From assembly GCF_019636155.1 (NCBI RefSeq), contig NZ_JAHBYB010000012.1, positions 1-64,000 on the forward strand: DNA of 64,000 bases. Reading direction: 5' to 3'. The notes under the pieces were generated by a model. The model did not search any database, was not told the origin of the DNA, and worked only from the letters and a program-made list of their open reading frames with translations. Source of the stretch: Brevundimonas sp. (lineage in GTDB: Bacteria > Pseudomonadota > Alphaproteobacteria > Caulobacterales > Caulobacteraceae). Numbering within the stretch: position 1 is the first letter of the stretch; the number at the start of each line of letters is the position of its first letter. Made by a program: the position numbers and the translations under genes. Below are positions 10,434 to 17,326 of the stretch, one piece after another.

Positions 10434-10464
10434 CGTCACCCTCGGGACAAGCCCGAGGGTGACG
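10434..10464. repeat. Perfect 13-bp inverted repeat after rfbA
   Basis: The arms 10434-10446 and 10452-10464 (CGTCACCCTCGGG and its exact complement) flank a 5-base loop, ACAAG. No U-run follows on either strand, so it is not a classical intrinsic terminator. The shape resembles short palindromic dispersed repeats of alphaproteobacteria (from memory). It could also protect the 3' end of the rfbA mRNA. Confidence 0.6.
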
Positions 10465-10906
10465 GAATTGGGCTCGGCTATGAGTCCCCTGCCTAGACCC
10501 GCCCGTCACTGTGGTCTGAAGGTCACGTTCGGCGGATGATCGTCTGGCGACCTTCGCGCGTTCCGGCCGGTTCCGGCGTGATCGTCGGCCAGTCGAGGCC
10601 GGACGCCCGCTCAACCGGCGGGCGACCGATCCGGCCTTTGTCGCGATGGGACGTGCGGGCCGGGAATCGACCCGGATCGGCGCCATTGTTGCCGGATTTC
10701 CTTTGAAATCATAACCTTGATTGACCGCGCCGTCTTTGGGGCGAACCGGCGCCCCGGATCGAGCATTTCCCCTGGCGTCAGGTATCGTCGTTCTTCCGTC
10801 TCGGGGGCGGCGCCCGAAGATGTCGAGCAAAAACCCGCTGCCTCTAACCACCCATGGGGCTTGGTCTTTCCGTCGTCCGCACGACGGGCGGCGCGATCAA
10901 ATCCCC

Positions 10907-10935
10907 TTGACCCGGGGAAAGTCGTCGGGATAGAA
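10907..10935 (+). promoter_or_regulatory. Candidate sigma70-type promoter for the exported protein
   Basis: TTGACC at 10907-10912 is followed after 17 bases by ATAGAA at 10930-10935. The match at -10 is weak, so this is a suggestion only. It lies about 115 bases before the start codon at 11050. Confidence 0.3.
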
Positions 10936-11049
10936 AGCGCCTGCCGTGGGCGCAGCCATGCCGGAAATTTCCGACTTGAACTGTGGCCGAAAGGCGTTTC
11001 AACGTTGGCTACGTCCACACAACGGGTTTCTTTGGGGGACCATATCCAG

Positions 11050-12567
11050 ATGACTAAGAACGTTCTTCTCGCCGCGACCGCCGTTTCGGTCATGGCCTTT
11101 GCGGGCGCCGCCAGCGCTCACACCATCACCTTCCGCGCCGCGGCTGACGCTACCGCCGCCACGGACATCAACGTGACCGACGCCACCGGCACGGGCACCA
11201 CCTATCCGCTGGCTCAGGAAGCCAAGACGCCGTCGAACACCAACGTGTTCGCCCTGGCCGACGCTCTGTCGTCGGGCACCCTGCCGTCGGGCAACGTCCT
11301 GCTGACCATCGAACTGGTCGGCAACGCCAAGTTCGCCACGGCCCCGACGGCCGCCAGCGTCCTGCCCGACACCACGGGCGGCGGCTGCACCACCTTCACC
11401 GCCGCTCCGTCGGTGGCTCCGACCGCGACCACGGCCACCTTCATCATCTCGAACTCCGCTCCGGACTGCTCGGGCTACTGGATGGACCTGGACCTGCAGG
11501 TGCTGGGCGCCGGCGACGTCTCGGTCAAGACCACCCTGGTCACCGACGGCGCCATGACCCCGATCGACGGCGGCTCGGCCACCAAGGTGATCATCTCGCG
11601 TCCGGACGCCTTCGCCTGGGAAGTCGATGCCTCGGTCAACTCCGGCCACGTCCTGAACCAGGGCGCTCGCGGCAATACCCTGGCGACCCTGGACGCCTCG
11701 CCGGCCTACACCGCCTTCAAGACCGGCACGGGCTTCCATGCTGCGGCTCCGGAAACCGCCACCGTCGGCGTTCTGGGCACCGCCGCCCTGCTGGTTGATG
11801 AAGACGCCCAATACGGCCTTCTGCGCACCGACAACGTCGTGGCCGCCACCGACGTCTCCGACGTCGATGCCGTCGTGACGGGCAACTTCTCGACCTTCAC
11901 CACCGCCTTCGGCGGCGTGGCGGGCGTGATCGCCGGCAACACCTCGACCCACGCCAGCATCGAGGCGGGTGTCGTGGAAGTGCTGGGCGCTGAAACCTGG
12001 ACGGCTGCCAACGAGTTCGTCGTCACCAAGGCCGGCGCGGCCGCCATTCCGTCGTCGGACTACTCGGTCGCGATCTCCTATGTCCTGGATTCCACCAAGT
12101 ACAACCAGGAAACCGCGGCGGACGAAGCTCTCGAGAGAATCGAGCGTGACGGCACCAACATCGTGTTCCCGTGGATGAACAGCTCGACCATCCAGTCGGC
12201 TTCGGGCACCACCAACATGATCCGTCTGGCCAACGTCAGCGGCACCGTCACCGGCGCCGTTTTCGCTCAGGTCCTGAACTCGGTCGGCGCGGACTCGGGC
12301 TACGTCGCCCTGACCGCCCCGGTGCAGATCTACCCGAGCATCGCCGCCGGCGGTGAGCGTCTGATCAACACCGCGACCCTGACCGGCGCTGTCGGCGACT
12401 TCGGCCGCGGCGACGTGCAGATCTCGATCGAGGCCCGTCCCGAACAGGTCACGGCCCGCCGTTACGCCACCCTGGCCAACGGCTCGGTGACCGAGTTCGA
12501 AAGCGGCACGGTCGCCGGCGACCAGGCCGCGGGTGTCACCGGCACCACGCCGAACTACATCCCGTAA
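11050..12567 (+). CDS. Sec-exported protein of unknown function, probably abundant
   Basis: A 505-residue protein I do not recognise. The start ATG 11050 follows a G-rich site and gives a clean signal peptide (MTKNVLLAATAVSVMAFAGA, cleavage after ASA, residue about 23). The mature part is rich in Thr, Ala, Val and Ser, looks beta-rich and repeat-free, and has only two cysteines (about 113 and 140), which may pair. No lipobox, transmembrane segment or outer-membrane C-terminus is evident; it ends GTTPNYIP. Codon use (GCT, CGT, uniform C-ending codons) differs from its neighbours and suggests high expression. It has its own long upstream region and a strong terminator. Its position beside the gsp genes makes it a candidate T2SS substrate or surface-layer-like protein; both are inference. 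Confidence 0.75.
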   Translation: MTKNVLLAATAVSVMAFAGAASAHTITFRAAADATAATDINVTDATGTGTTYPLAQEAKTPSNTNVFALADALSSGTLPSGNVLLTIELVGNAKFATAPTAASVLPDTTGGGCTTFTAAPSVAPTATTATFIISNSAPDCSGYWMDLDLQVLGAGDVSVKTTLVTDGAMTPIDGGSATKVIISRPDAFAWEVDASVNSGHVLNQGARGNTLATLDASPAYTAFKTGTGFHAAAPETATVGVLGTAALLVDEDAQYGLLRTDNVVAATDVSDVDAVVTGNFSTFTTAFGGVAGVIAGNTSTHASIEAGVVEVLGAETWTAANEFVVTKAGAAAIPSSDYSVAISYVLDSTKYNQETAADEALERIERDGTNIVFPWMNSSTIQSASGTTNMIRLANVSGTVTGAVFAQVLNSVGADSGYVALTAPVQIYPSIAAGGERLINTATLTGAVGDFGRGDVQISIEARPEQVTARRYATLANGSVTEFESGTVAGDQAAGVTGTTPNYIP

Positions 12568-12597
12568 GAAAACGAAACGGTCTTCGGATCGTCTCGG

Positions 12598-12626
12598 AAG
12601 GGGAGGGCTTCGGCCCTCCCCTTTTT
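12598..12626 (+). terminator. Intrinsic terminator of the exported protein gene
   Basis: A perfect 9-bp stem (GGGGAGGGC at 12600-12608 with 12613-12621) closes a TTCG tetraloop and is extended by two A-T pairs. TTTTT follows at 12622-12626. It lies 30 bases after the stop codon and is among the clearest terminators in the window. Confidence 0.9.
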
Positions 12627-12671
12627 CTTTGCGACCTGTTTTTCCGGCGGGTGGGGCAACCCTCACCGCTC

Positions 12672-12814
12672 CCCCGGCGAATGCCGGGGCCCAGCTGAAA
12701 GGCTCGATCTCTCGGGATCAGGCCTGGAGTCATCATCGGCGGGCGACGGAGGCTTGCCATCTGGGCCCCGGCATTGGCTGCTACGCGCCGCCCTTCGGGT
12801 CGTCGGGGATGCGG
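12672..12814. repeat. REP-like palindromic repeat pair in inverted orientation
   Basis: The first half is a hairpin, CCCCGGC-GAAT-GCCGGGG (12672-12689). The sequence 12681-12694 (ATGCCGGGGCCCAG) recurs as its exact complement at 12761-12774, making a 14-bp inverted repeat about 66 bases apart. The second half (12768-12814) matches 37561-37607 at 44 of 47 positions. This is the arrangement of a paired REP element. It fills the space between the terminator and the small gene at 12944. Reading frames through it are not credible genes. Confidence 0.7.
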
Positions 12815-12943
12815 CCTCCCTGTCTCTCATCCGCCCGTGCGGCGCCTTTCCATTTGTCTGGTTCTGGACTGAAGCAGCGGGCTGCACCGCACGGCAAAAC
12901 CGGCTATCAGTCCTTTCCAGCATCATTTTTCAGGAGCGCGGCC

Positions 12944-13207
12944 GTGGCCGAGATCAAGGATCAAACCGTCAACGGCCGGGCGGAACTGGACGGCAACACC
13001 TACATCAATGTGGTGTTCGACAATGCCGCTCTGTTCTATTCCGGCGGCAAGGCCCCGAATTTCCAGAACGTCACCTTCCGCGAAGGCTGCAGCTTCACCT
13101 TCCAGGAACAGGCCGGAAACACCCTGGCCTTCATCCGCTCCATGGCACATCCCTCGACGAACATGCGCTTCATCGTCGATGGCCTTATCCCCGAACTGAA
13201 GGCCTGA
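12944..13207 (+). CDS. Small conserved-looking hypothetical protein
   Basis: An 87-residue protein from GTG 12944, with CAGGAG seven bases upstream. No signal peptide or membrane segment is seen. The sequence looks like a compact beta fold (NGRAELDGNTYINVVFDNA, then FQNVTFREGCSFTFQE), with a single cysteine and the tail FIVDGLIPELKA. The regular NxxF/V spacing resembles a short right-handed beta-helix or pentapeptide-like fold, but that is a guess. It ends 30 bases before gspE, so it may be the first gene of the gspE operon. I do not recognise a family. Confidence 0.6.
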   Translation: MAEIKDQTVNGRAELDGNTYINVVFDNAALFYSGGKAPNFQNVTFREGCSFTFQEQAGNTLAFIRSMAHPSTNMRFIVDGLIPELKA

Positions 13208-13237
13208 CGCCCCGGCGTCGTCCCGCAACAGCGCCCC

Positions 13238-14989
13238 GTGACCGCCCCCGACCCCGTCCAGATCCGTTTTCCTTCCGCCGACCGCCGGCGGCTGGGCGAA
13301 CGGCTGCTGGCGCGCGGCCTGGTCACACCCGCCGACGTCCAGAACGCCCTGGCCCTCCAGGCCCAGAACGGCGGCCTGATCGGCCTGAACCTGGTCCGCC
13401 TGGGCGCCCTGTCCGAGACCAGCCTGCTTGAGGCCCTGTCGGAACAGCTGGGCCTGGCCGTCCTGGCGCCCGAAGACGCCCCCGCCCCCGACCGCATCGC
13501 CGCCTTCCTGTCCGAGATCGGCTCCCCCGTCTCCTGGTGGGCGGAACGCGAGGCTGTGGCCTGGCGCGACGGGGATGCGCCCGATTCGCCCATCCTGTGC
13601 GCCGCGGTCCAGCCCCTGGACACCCTCCTGGCCGAACGCATCGGCCAGGCGACGGACCAGCCGGTCACCTTCCTCTTGGCCCAGCGCTCGACCATCGAGG
13701 GCCTGACCGGCGACCTGACGCACCAGGGCCGCGCCGGGCTGGAGATGGACATAATGGGCGGGGGCGCCGACGCCGCCCGCCTGCGCGAACTGGCGCAGGA
13801 AGCCCCCACCATCGACTTCGTCAACGCCGTCTTCGCCGAGGCCCTGGCCCGCCGCGCCTCGGACGTCCATGTCGAACCCTTCGAGGACCGCTTCCTGGTC
13901 CGTATGCGGATCGACGGGGTGCTCAGCACCAGCCGCACCGCCCCCCGCTCCGCCTATGACGCCGTCTGTTCGCGCATCAAGCTGCTGTCCGGCATGGATA
14001 TTGGCGAGCGCCGCCTGCCCCAGGACGGCCGCCAGACCATCCGCGTCTCGGGCCAGGAGGTGGACCTGCGCGTCTCGACCCTGCCGGCCTCCTGGGGCGA
14101 ATCCATCGTCCTGCGCCTGCTGGGCAAGACCAGCCGCCTGCCCGAACTGTCCGAACTGGGCGTCTCGGCGGCCCAGGAGAAAAGCCTGCTGGAGCTGTCG
14201 GAACAGCCGAACGGCGTGCTTCTCGTCACCGGCCCCACCGGCTCGGGCAAGACCACGACCATCTATCGCCTGCTGACCCATCTGAACGATGGCGAACGCA
14301 AGATCATCACGGTCGAGGATCCGGTCGAACTGGACCTGCCGGGCGTGGTCCAGGTGCGGGTGCGTTCGGAAATCGGCCTGACCTTCGCCGCCGGCCTGCG
14401 CTCGATCCTGCGCCAGGACCCGGACGTGATCATGGTCGGCGAAATCCGCGACCCCGAGACGGCGCGCATCGCCGTCCAGGCCGCCCTGACCGGCCACCTG
14501 GTCATCTCGACCGTCCACACCAACTCGGCCCTGGCGGCCATTCCGCGCCTGCTGGACTTGGGGATCGAGGACTATCTGCTGGCCGACGTGATCCGCGGCG
14601 TCCAGGGCCAACGCCTGGTCCGCCGCCTGTGCGTCGATTGCAAACGCCCCTCAACCCCCGAAGAGGCCGCCGTCCATGAGGCCGACCTGCCCGCGTCGCT
14701 GCGCAAGCAGGTCAAGGGCCAGCCGGCGAACTGGCACGAGCCGGTCGGCTGTCCGAAATGCGGTCAGTCAGGCTTCCGCGGCCGGATCGGCGTCTATGAG
14801 ATCGCCCCCATGTCCCCGGCCCTGACCGCCGGCCTGCGCCAGGGCGCGGACGAGGATCGCCTGACCGAGATCGCCCGCGCCGACGGCTTCCTCAGCTTCG
14901 GCGACGACGCCTTCCTGAAGGCGCGGCGCGGTGAGACGGCCCTGACCGAGGTGCACCGCATCGTCGGCGGTGGAGGCGAAACCCCATGA
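13238..14989 (+). CDS. gspE: Type II secretion ATPase GspE
   Basis: A 583-residue secretion ATPase that energises pseudopilus assembly from the cytoplasmic face. The N1 domain comes first (ERLLARGLVTPADVQNALAL), then DFVNAVFAEALARRASDVHVEP, Walker A GPTGSGKTTTIYR, an Asp box, Walker B DPDVIMVGEIRD and a His box (TGHLVISTVHTN). A zinc-binding tetracysteine (CVDC and CPKCG) is typical of GspE/PilB and absent from retraction ATPases. The start GTG 13238 lies 30 bases after the small upstream gene. Its stop overlaps the next start (ATGA). It leads the unit gspE-methyltransferase-gspF-gspI. Confidence 0.95.
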   Translation: MTAPDPVQIRFPSADRRRLGERLLARGLVTPADVQNALALQAQNGGLIGLNLVRLGALSETSLLEALSEQLGLAVLAPEDAPAPDRIAAFLSEIGSPVSWWAEREAVAWRDGDAPDSPILCAAVQPLDTLLAERIGQATDQPVTFLLAQRSTIEGLTGDLTHQGRAGLEMDIMGGGADAARLRELAQEAPTIDFVNAVFAEALARRASDVHVEPFEDRFLVRMRIDGVLSTSRTAPRSAYDAVCSRIKLLSGMDIGERRLPQDGRQTIRVSGQEVDLRVSTLPASWGESIVLRLLGKTSRLPELSELGVSAAQEKSLLELSEQPNGVLLVTGPTGSGKTTTIYRLLTHLNDGERKIITVEDPVELDLPGVVQVRVRSEIGLTFAAGLRSILRQDPDVIMVGEIRDPETARIAVQAALTGHLVISTVHTNSALAAIPRLLDLGIEDYLLADVIRGVQGQRLVRRLCVDCKRPSTPEEAAVHEADLPASLRKQVKGQPANWHEPVGCPKCGQSGFRGRIGVYEIAPMSPALTAGLRQGADEDRLTEIARADGFLSFGDDAFLKARRGETALTEVHRIVGGGGETP

Positions 14990-15669
14990 GCGCCGGGCCC
15001 AGCAGCTATTACGACCTGGAAACCGTGGCCCAGGGCGTCGCCGCCGGCGAACATCGCCGCATTATCGGCGGCCTGTGGGACGAGATGGGCGCGCACCAAC
15101 TCGACTTCCTGATTTCGCGGGGCCTGAAGCCCGAACACCGGCTGCTGGACATCGGCTGCGGCTCCCTGCGCTTGGGCGTCCGCGCCATCGCCTGGCTGGC
15201 GCCCGGCCGGTATTTCGGTTCGGACCTGTCCCAGGCCCTGATCGACGCCGGATACGCGGCTGAGCTGGATGACGCCCTGCGCGCCAAGGCCCCGCGCGAT
15301 CATTTCGCGGTCAATGACGATTTCGACTTCGGCTTCCTGCCCGAACCCGTCGATTTCGCCATCGCCCAGTCGGTCTTCACCCACCTGCCCCTGAACCACA
15401 TGCGCCGCTGCCTGGCCCGGCTGAAGGGGCGGATGAAGCCCGGCGGCCAGGCCTTGTTCACCTATTTCGAATGCCCGCCCGAGGCGGACCTGTTCCAGCC
15501 CTTCACCCATCCTCCGGCCGGCGTCGTCAGCCATGACGACCGCGATCCCTATCACTACCGCCTGACCGATCTGGAATGGGCGGCGCGGGAAACCGGCTGG
15601 GATTTCGAGTCCATCGGCGACTGGGGCCACCTGCGCGGCCAGAGGATCGCCGCCTTCCGGCATCCATGA
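14986..15669 (+). CDS. SAM-dependent class I methyltransferase inside the T2SS operon
   Basis: A 227-residue protein. Motif I is clear near residue 53 (LLDIGCGSLRLG), an acidic loop follows (GRYFGSDLSQ), and motif IV/V regions are seen as FAIAQSVFTHLP and MKPGGQALFTYF. These mark a class I SAM methyltransferase. The substrate cannot be inferred from sequence. It overlaps gspE by four bases upstream and gspF by four bases downstream, so it is translationally coupled to both. It is not one of the standard gsp genes. It might modify a T2SS component, a secreted substrate or a lipid, or simply be a passenger. Confidence 0.85.
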   Translation: MSAGPSSYYDLETVAQGVAAGEHRRIIGGLWDEMGAHQLDFLISRGLKPEHRLLDIGCGSLRLGVRAIAWLAPGRYFGSDLSQALIDAGYAAELDDALRAKAPRDHFAVNDDFDFGFLPEPVDFAIAQSVFTHLPLNHMRRCLARLKGRMKPGGQALFTYFECPPEADLFQPFTHPPAGVVSHDDRDPYHYRLTDLEWAARETGWDFESIGDWGHLRGQRIAAFRHP

Positions 15670-16868
15670 CCGACCTCCCGTTCCAGTACGAAGCCGTGGG
15701 CCGTGACGGGCTGACGATGAAGGGTCAGGTGCTGGCCTCGGACGAGACGACCGCCGTGCGCCGTCTGTCGGCCGACGGCCTGACGGTGCTCAGCATCCGA
15801 CCCGCGGCCGTGAAGTCGGCCGGCCGCGACCGCAATCTGAACGCGGCCGAACGGGTGCTGGTGCTGCGCCAGCTGGCCCTGATGATCGAGGCCGGGGTCT
15901 CCCTGCTGGAAGCCATGGAGACGGTGGCCCAGGGCATTCAGGCGAAGAAGGGCAAGGCCCAGTTCCAGGCCGCCATCGCCGCCCTGCGCCGCGGCGATTC
16001 CTTCGGCGCGGCGATGGAGCAGAACGTGCGCGGCTTCCCCGACTATGTCTACGCCATGGCCAGGGTGGGCGAGGCCTCGGGCAAAATCGCCGACGTCCTG
16101 CGTCAGGCGGCCGAACAGATGGCCTATGAGGACCGCCTGAGGCGCGATTTCACCAATGCCATGACCTATCCGGCCTTCCTGCTGTTCGCGGGTTTCGCGG
16201 CCGTGGGCTTCATCTTCACCCAGGTCGTGCCGCGCTTCGGCGCCATGATCGGCGAGGACCGGTCCCGCGTGCCCGCCATGTCGCGCTGGGTCCTGTCGGC
16301 CGGAGAGTTCGCCAACGCCAACCTTCCTCTGGTGGGCCTGGCCATCGGGGCCCTGGTGGTGCTGGGCGTGCTGGTGGTCGCCAGCGCCCGGGTCCGGGCC
16401 CAGGCCTATATGATCGCCCATGGCGCCCCGGTCGTCGGCCCTGTGATCCAGGCGCGCGAGATCACCGCCTGGGCGCGGCTGTCGGCCTTCGCCCTGAACA
16501 GCGGGGTGCCGATCCTGTCGGCCATGGCCCTGTCGCGGGCGGCGGTGCCGATCGGATCGTTCCGGCGCGGCCTGGACATGCTGGACAGCGACCTGCGCGC
16601 CGGCCTGACCCTGGACGCCTCCCTGGCCTCGCACACGACCCTGGAGGCCATGGACCTGAGCCTGCTGCGGGCGGGCCAGAAGTCCGGCGCCGTCGGCGCC
16701 ATGTTCGGCTTCATCGCCGACAACTACGAAGGCCGGCTGCGCGACCGGATGAAGCGGCTGACGTCGCTGCTGGAGCCCCTGGCCATCGCCTTCATCTCCC
16801 TGATCGTGGGCTTCGTGGCCCTGTCCCTGGTCCTGGCCCTGTCCAGCGTCTACGAGGGCGCGGTGTGA
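15666..16868 (+). CDS. gspF: Type II secretion inner-membrane platform protein GspF
   Basis: A 400-residue platform protein that couples GspE to pseudopilin assembly. It has the duplicated T2SSF domain: LRQLALMIEAGVSLLEAMET in the first half and WARLSAFALNSGVPILSAMA in the second. Three membrane segments sit at the end of each repeat (FLLFAGFAAVGFIFTQVVPR; the mid segment; and the C-terminal AIAFISLIVGFVALSLVLAL). ATG 15666 overlaps the methyltransferase stop. Length and order fit GspF. Confidence 0.95.
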   Translation: MTDLPFQYEAVGRDGLTMKGQVLASDETTAVRRLSADGLTVLSIRPAAVKSAGRDRNLNAAERVLVLRQLALMIEAGVSLLEAMETVAQGIQAKKGKAQFQAAIAALRRGDSFGAAMEQNVRGFPDYVYAMARVGEASGKIADVLRQAAEQMAYEDRLRRDFTNAMTYPAFLLFAGFAAVGFIFTQVVPRFGAMIGEDRSRVPAMSRWVLSAGEFANANLPLVGLAIGALVVLGVLVVASARVRAQAYMIAHGAPVVGPVIQAREITAWARLSAFALNSGVPILSAMALSRAAVPIGSFRRGLDMLDSDLRAGLTLDASLASHTTLEAMDLSLLRAGQKSGAVGAMFGFIADNYEGRLRDRMKRLTSLLEPLAIAFISLIVGFVALSLVLALSSVYEGAV

Positions 16869-17296
16869 TGCGCCGCCGGGCGGGGTTCAGCCTGATCGAG
16901 GCCCTGGTGGCCCTGACCATCGCCGCCCTGACCCTGATGGCCATCTTCGAGCTTCAGCTGCAGATGGCGCGGGGCCAGCAGCGCGCCGCCCGCGCCATCG
17001 CCCAGTCGGCCATGCAGGAAAACGCCCTGGCCCTGACCCGCGCGGTCAACCCGATGGAACAGCCCGAAGGCGTCATCGCCCTGCCCGGCGGCGGGACGGT
17101 GCGCTGGACCAGCATTCCAAAGGGGGCGGACGTGATCAACGCCGGTTTTCCGGTGGGCCAGGGCGCCTATCGTGTCCAGCGCTACACCCTGACCGTGGTC
17201 ATGACCCCGGCCGAGGGTCCGCCGCCCGCGCCCCTGGTCTTCGACCGTCTGGGCTGGCGGCGGATGTATCAGGCCAGCGACGGCCTGCCGTTCTGA
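16865..17296 (+). CDS. gspI: Minor pseudopilin, GspI-like
   Basis: A 143-residue prepilin-like protein. The short basic leader and G/F cleavage site (RRRAG, then FSLIEALVALTIAALTL) with Glu at +5 show a type IV pseudopilin processed by the prepilin peptidase. Size and the position after gspF fit GspI, a minor pseudopilin of the GspI-J-K tip complex; I separate it from GspH and GspJ only by length and context. The start is GTG 16865 (GTGA overlap with gspF) or ATG 16868. It is convergent with gspD, with a 30-base gap. Confidence 0.75.
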   Translation: MMRRRAGFSLIEALVALTIAALTLMAIFELQLQMARGQQRAARAIAQSAMQENALALTRAVNPMEQPEGVIALPGGGTVRWTSIPKGADVINAGFPVGQGAYRVQRYTLTVVMTPAEGPPPAPLVFDRLGWRRMYQASDGLPF

Positions 17297-17326
17297 TCCG
17301 CCGGGTCCGTCGGGCCGACGTTCCGG

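Larger units (their letters stand above)
10414..11049. other. 636-base intergenic region upstream of the exported 505-residue protein
   Basis: No convincing gene is visible. The region contains the hairpin at 10434-10464 and a candidate promoter at 10907-10935. If that promoter is used, the leader of the downstream gene is about 100 bases long. The remainder shows no clear feature; reading frames that enter here lack start sites or family resemblance. Confidence 0.6.

Noticed and set aside
12533-12943. Reading frames across the repeat upstream of 12944
   Set aside because: They run through the terminator and REP elements, and no initiation site or family is visible before GTG 12944.
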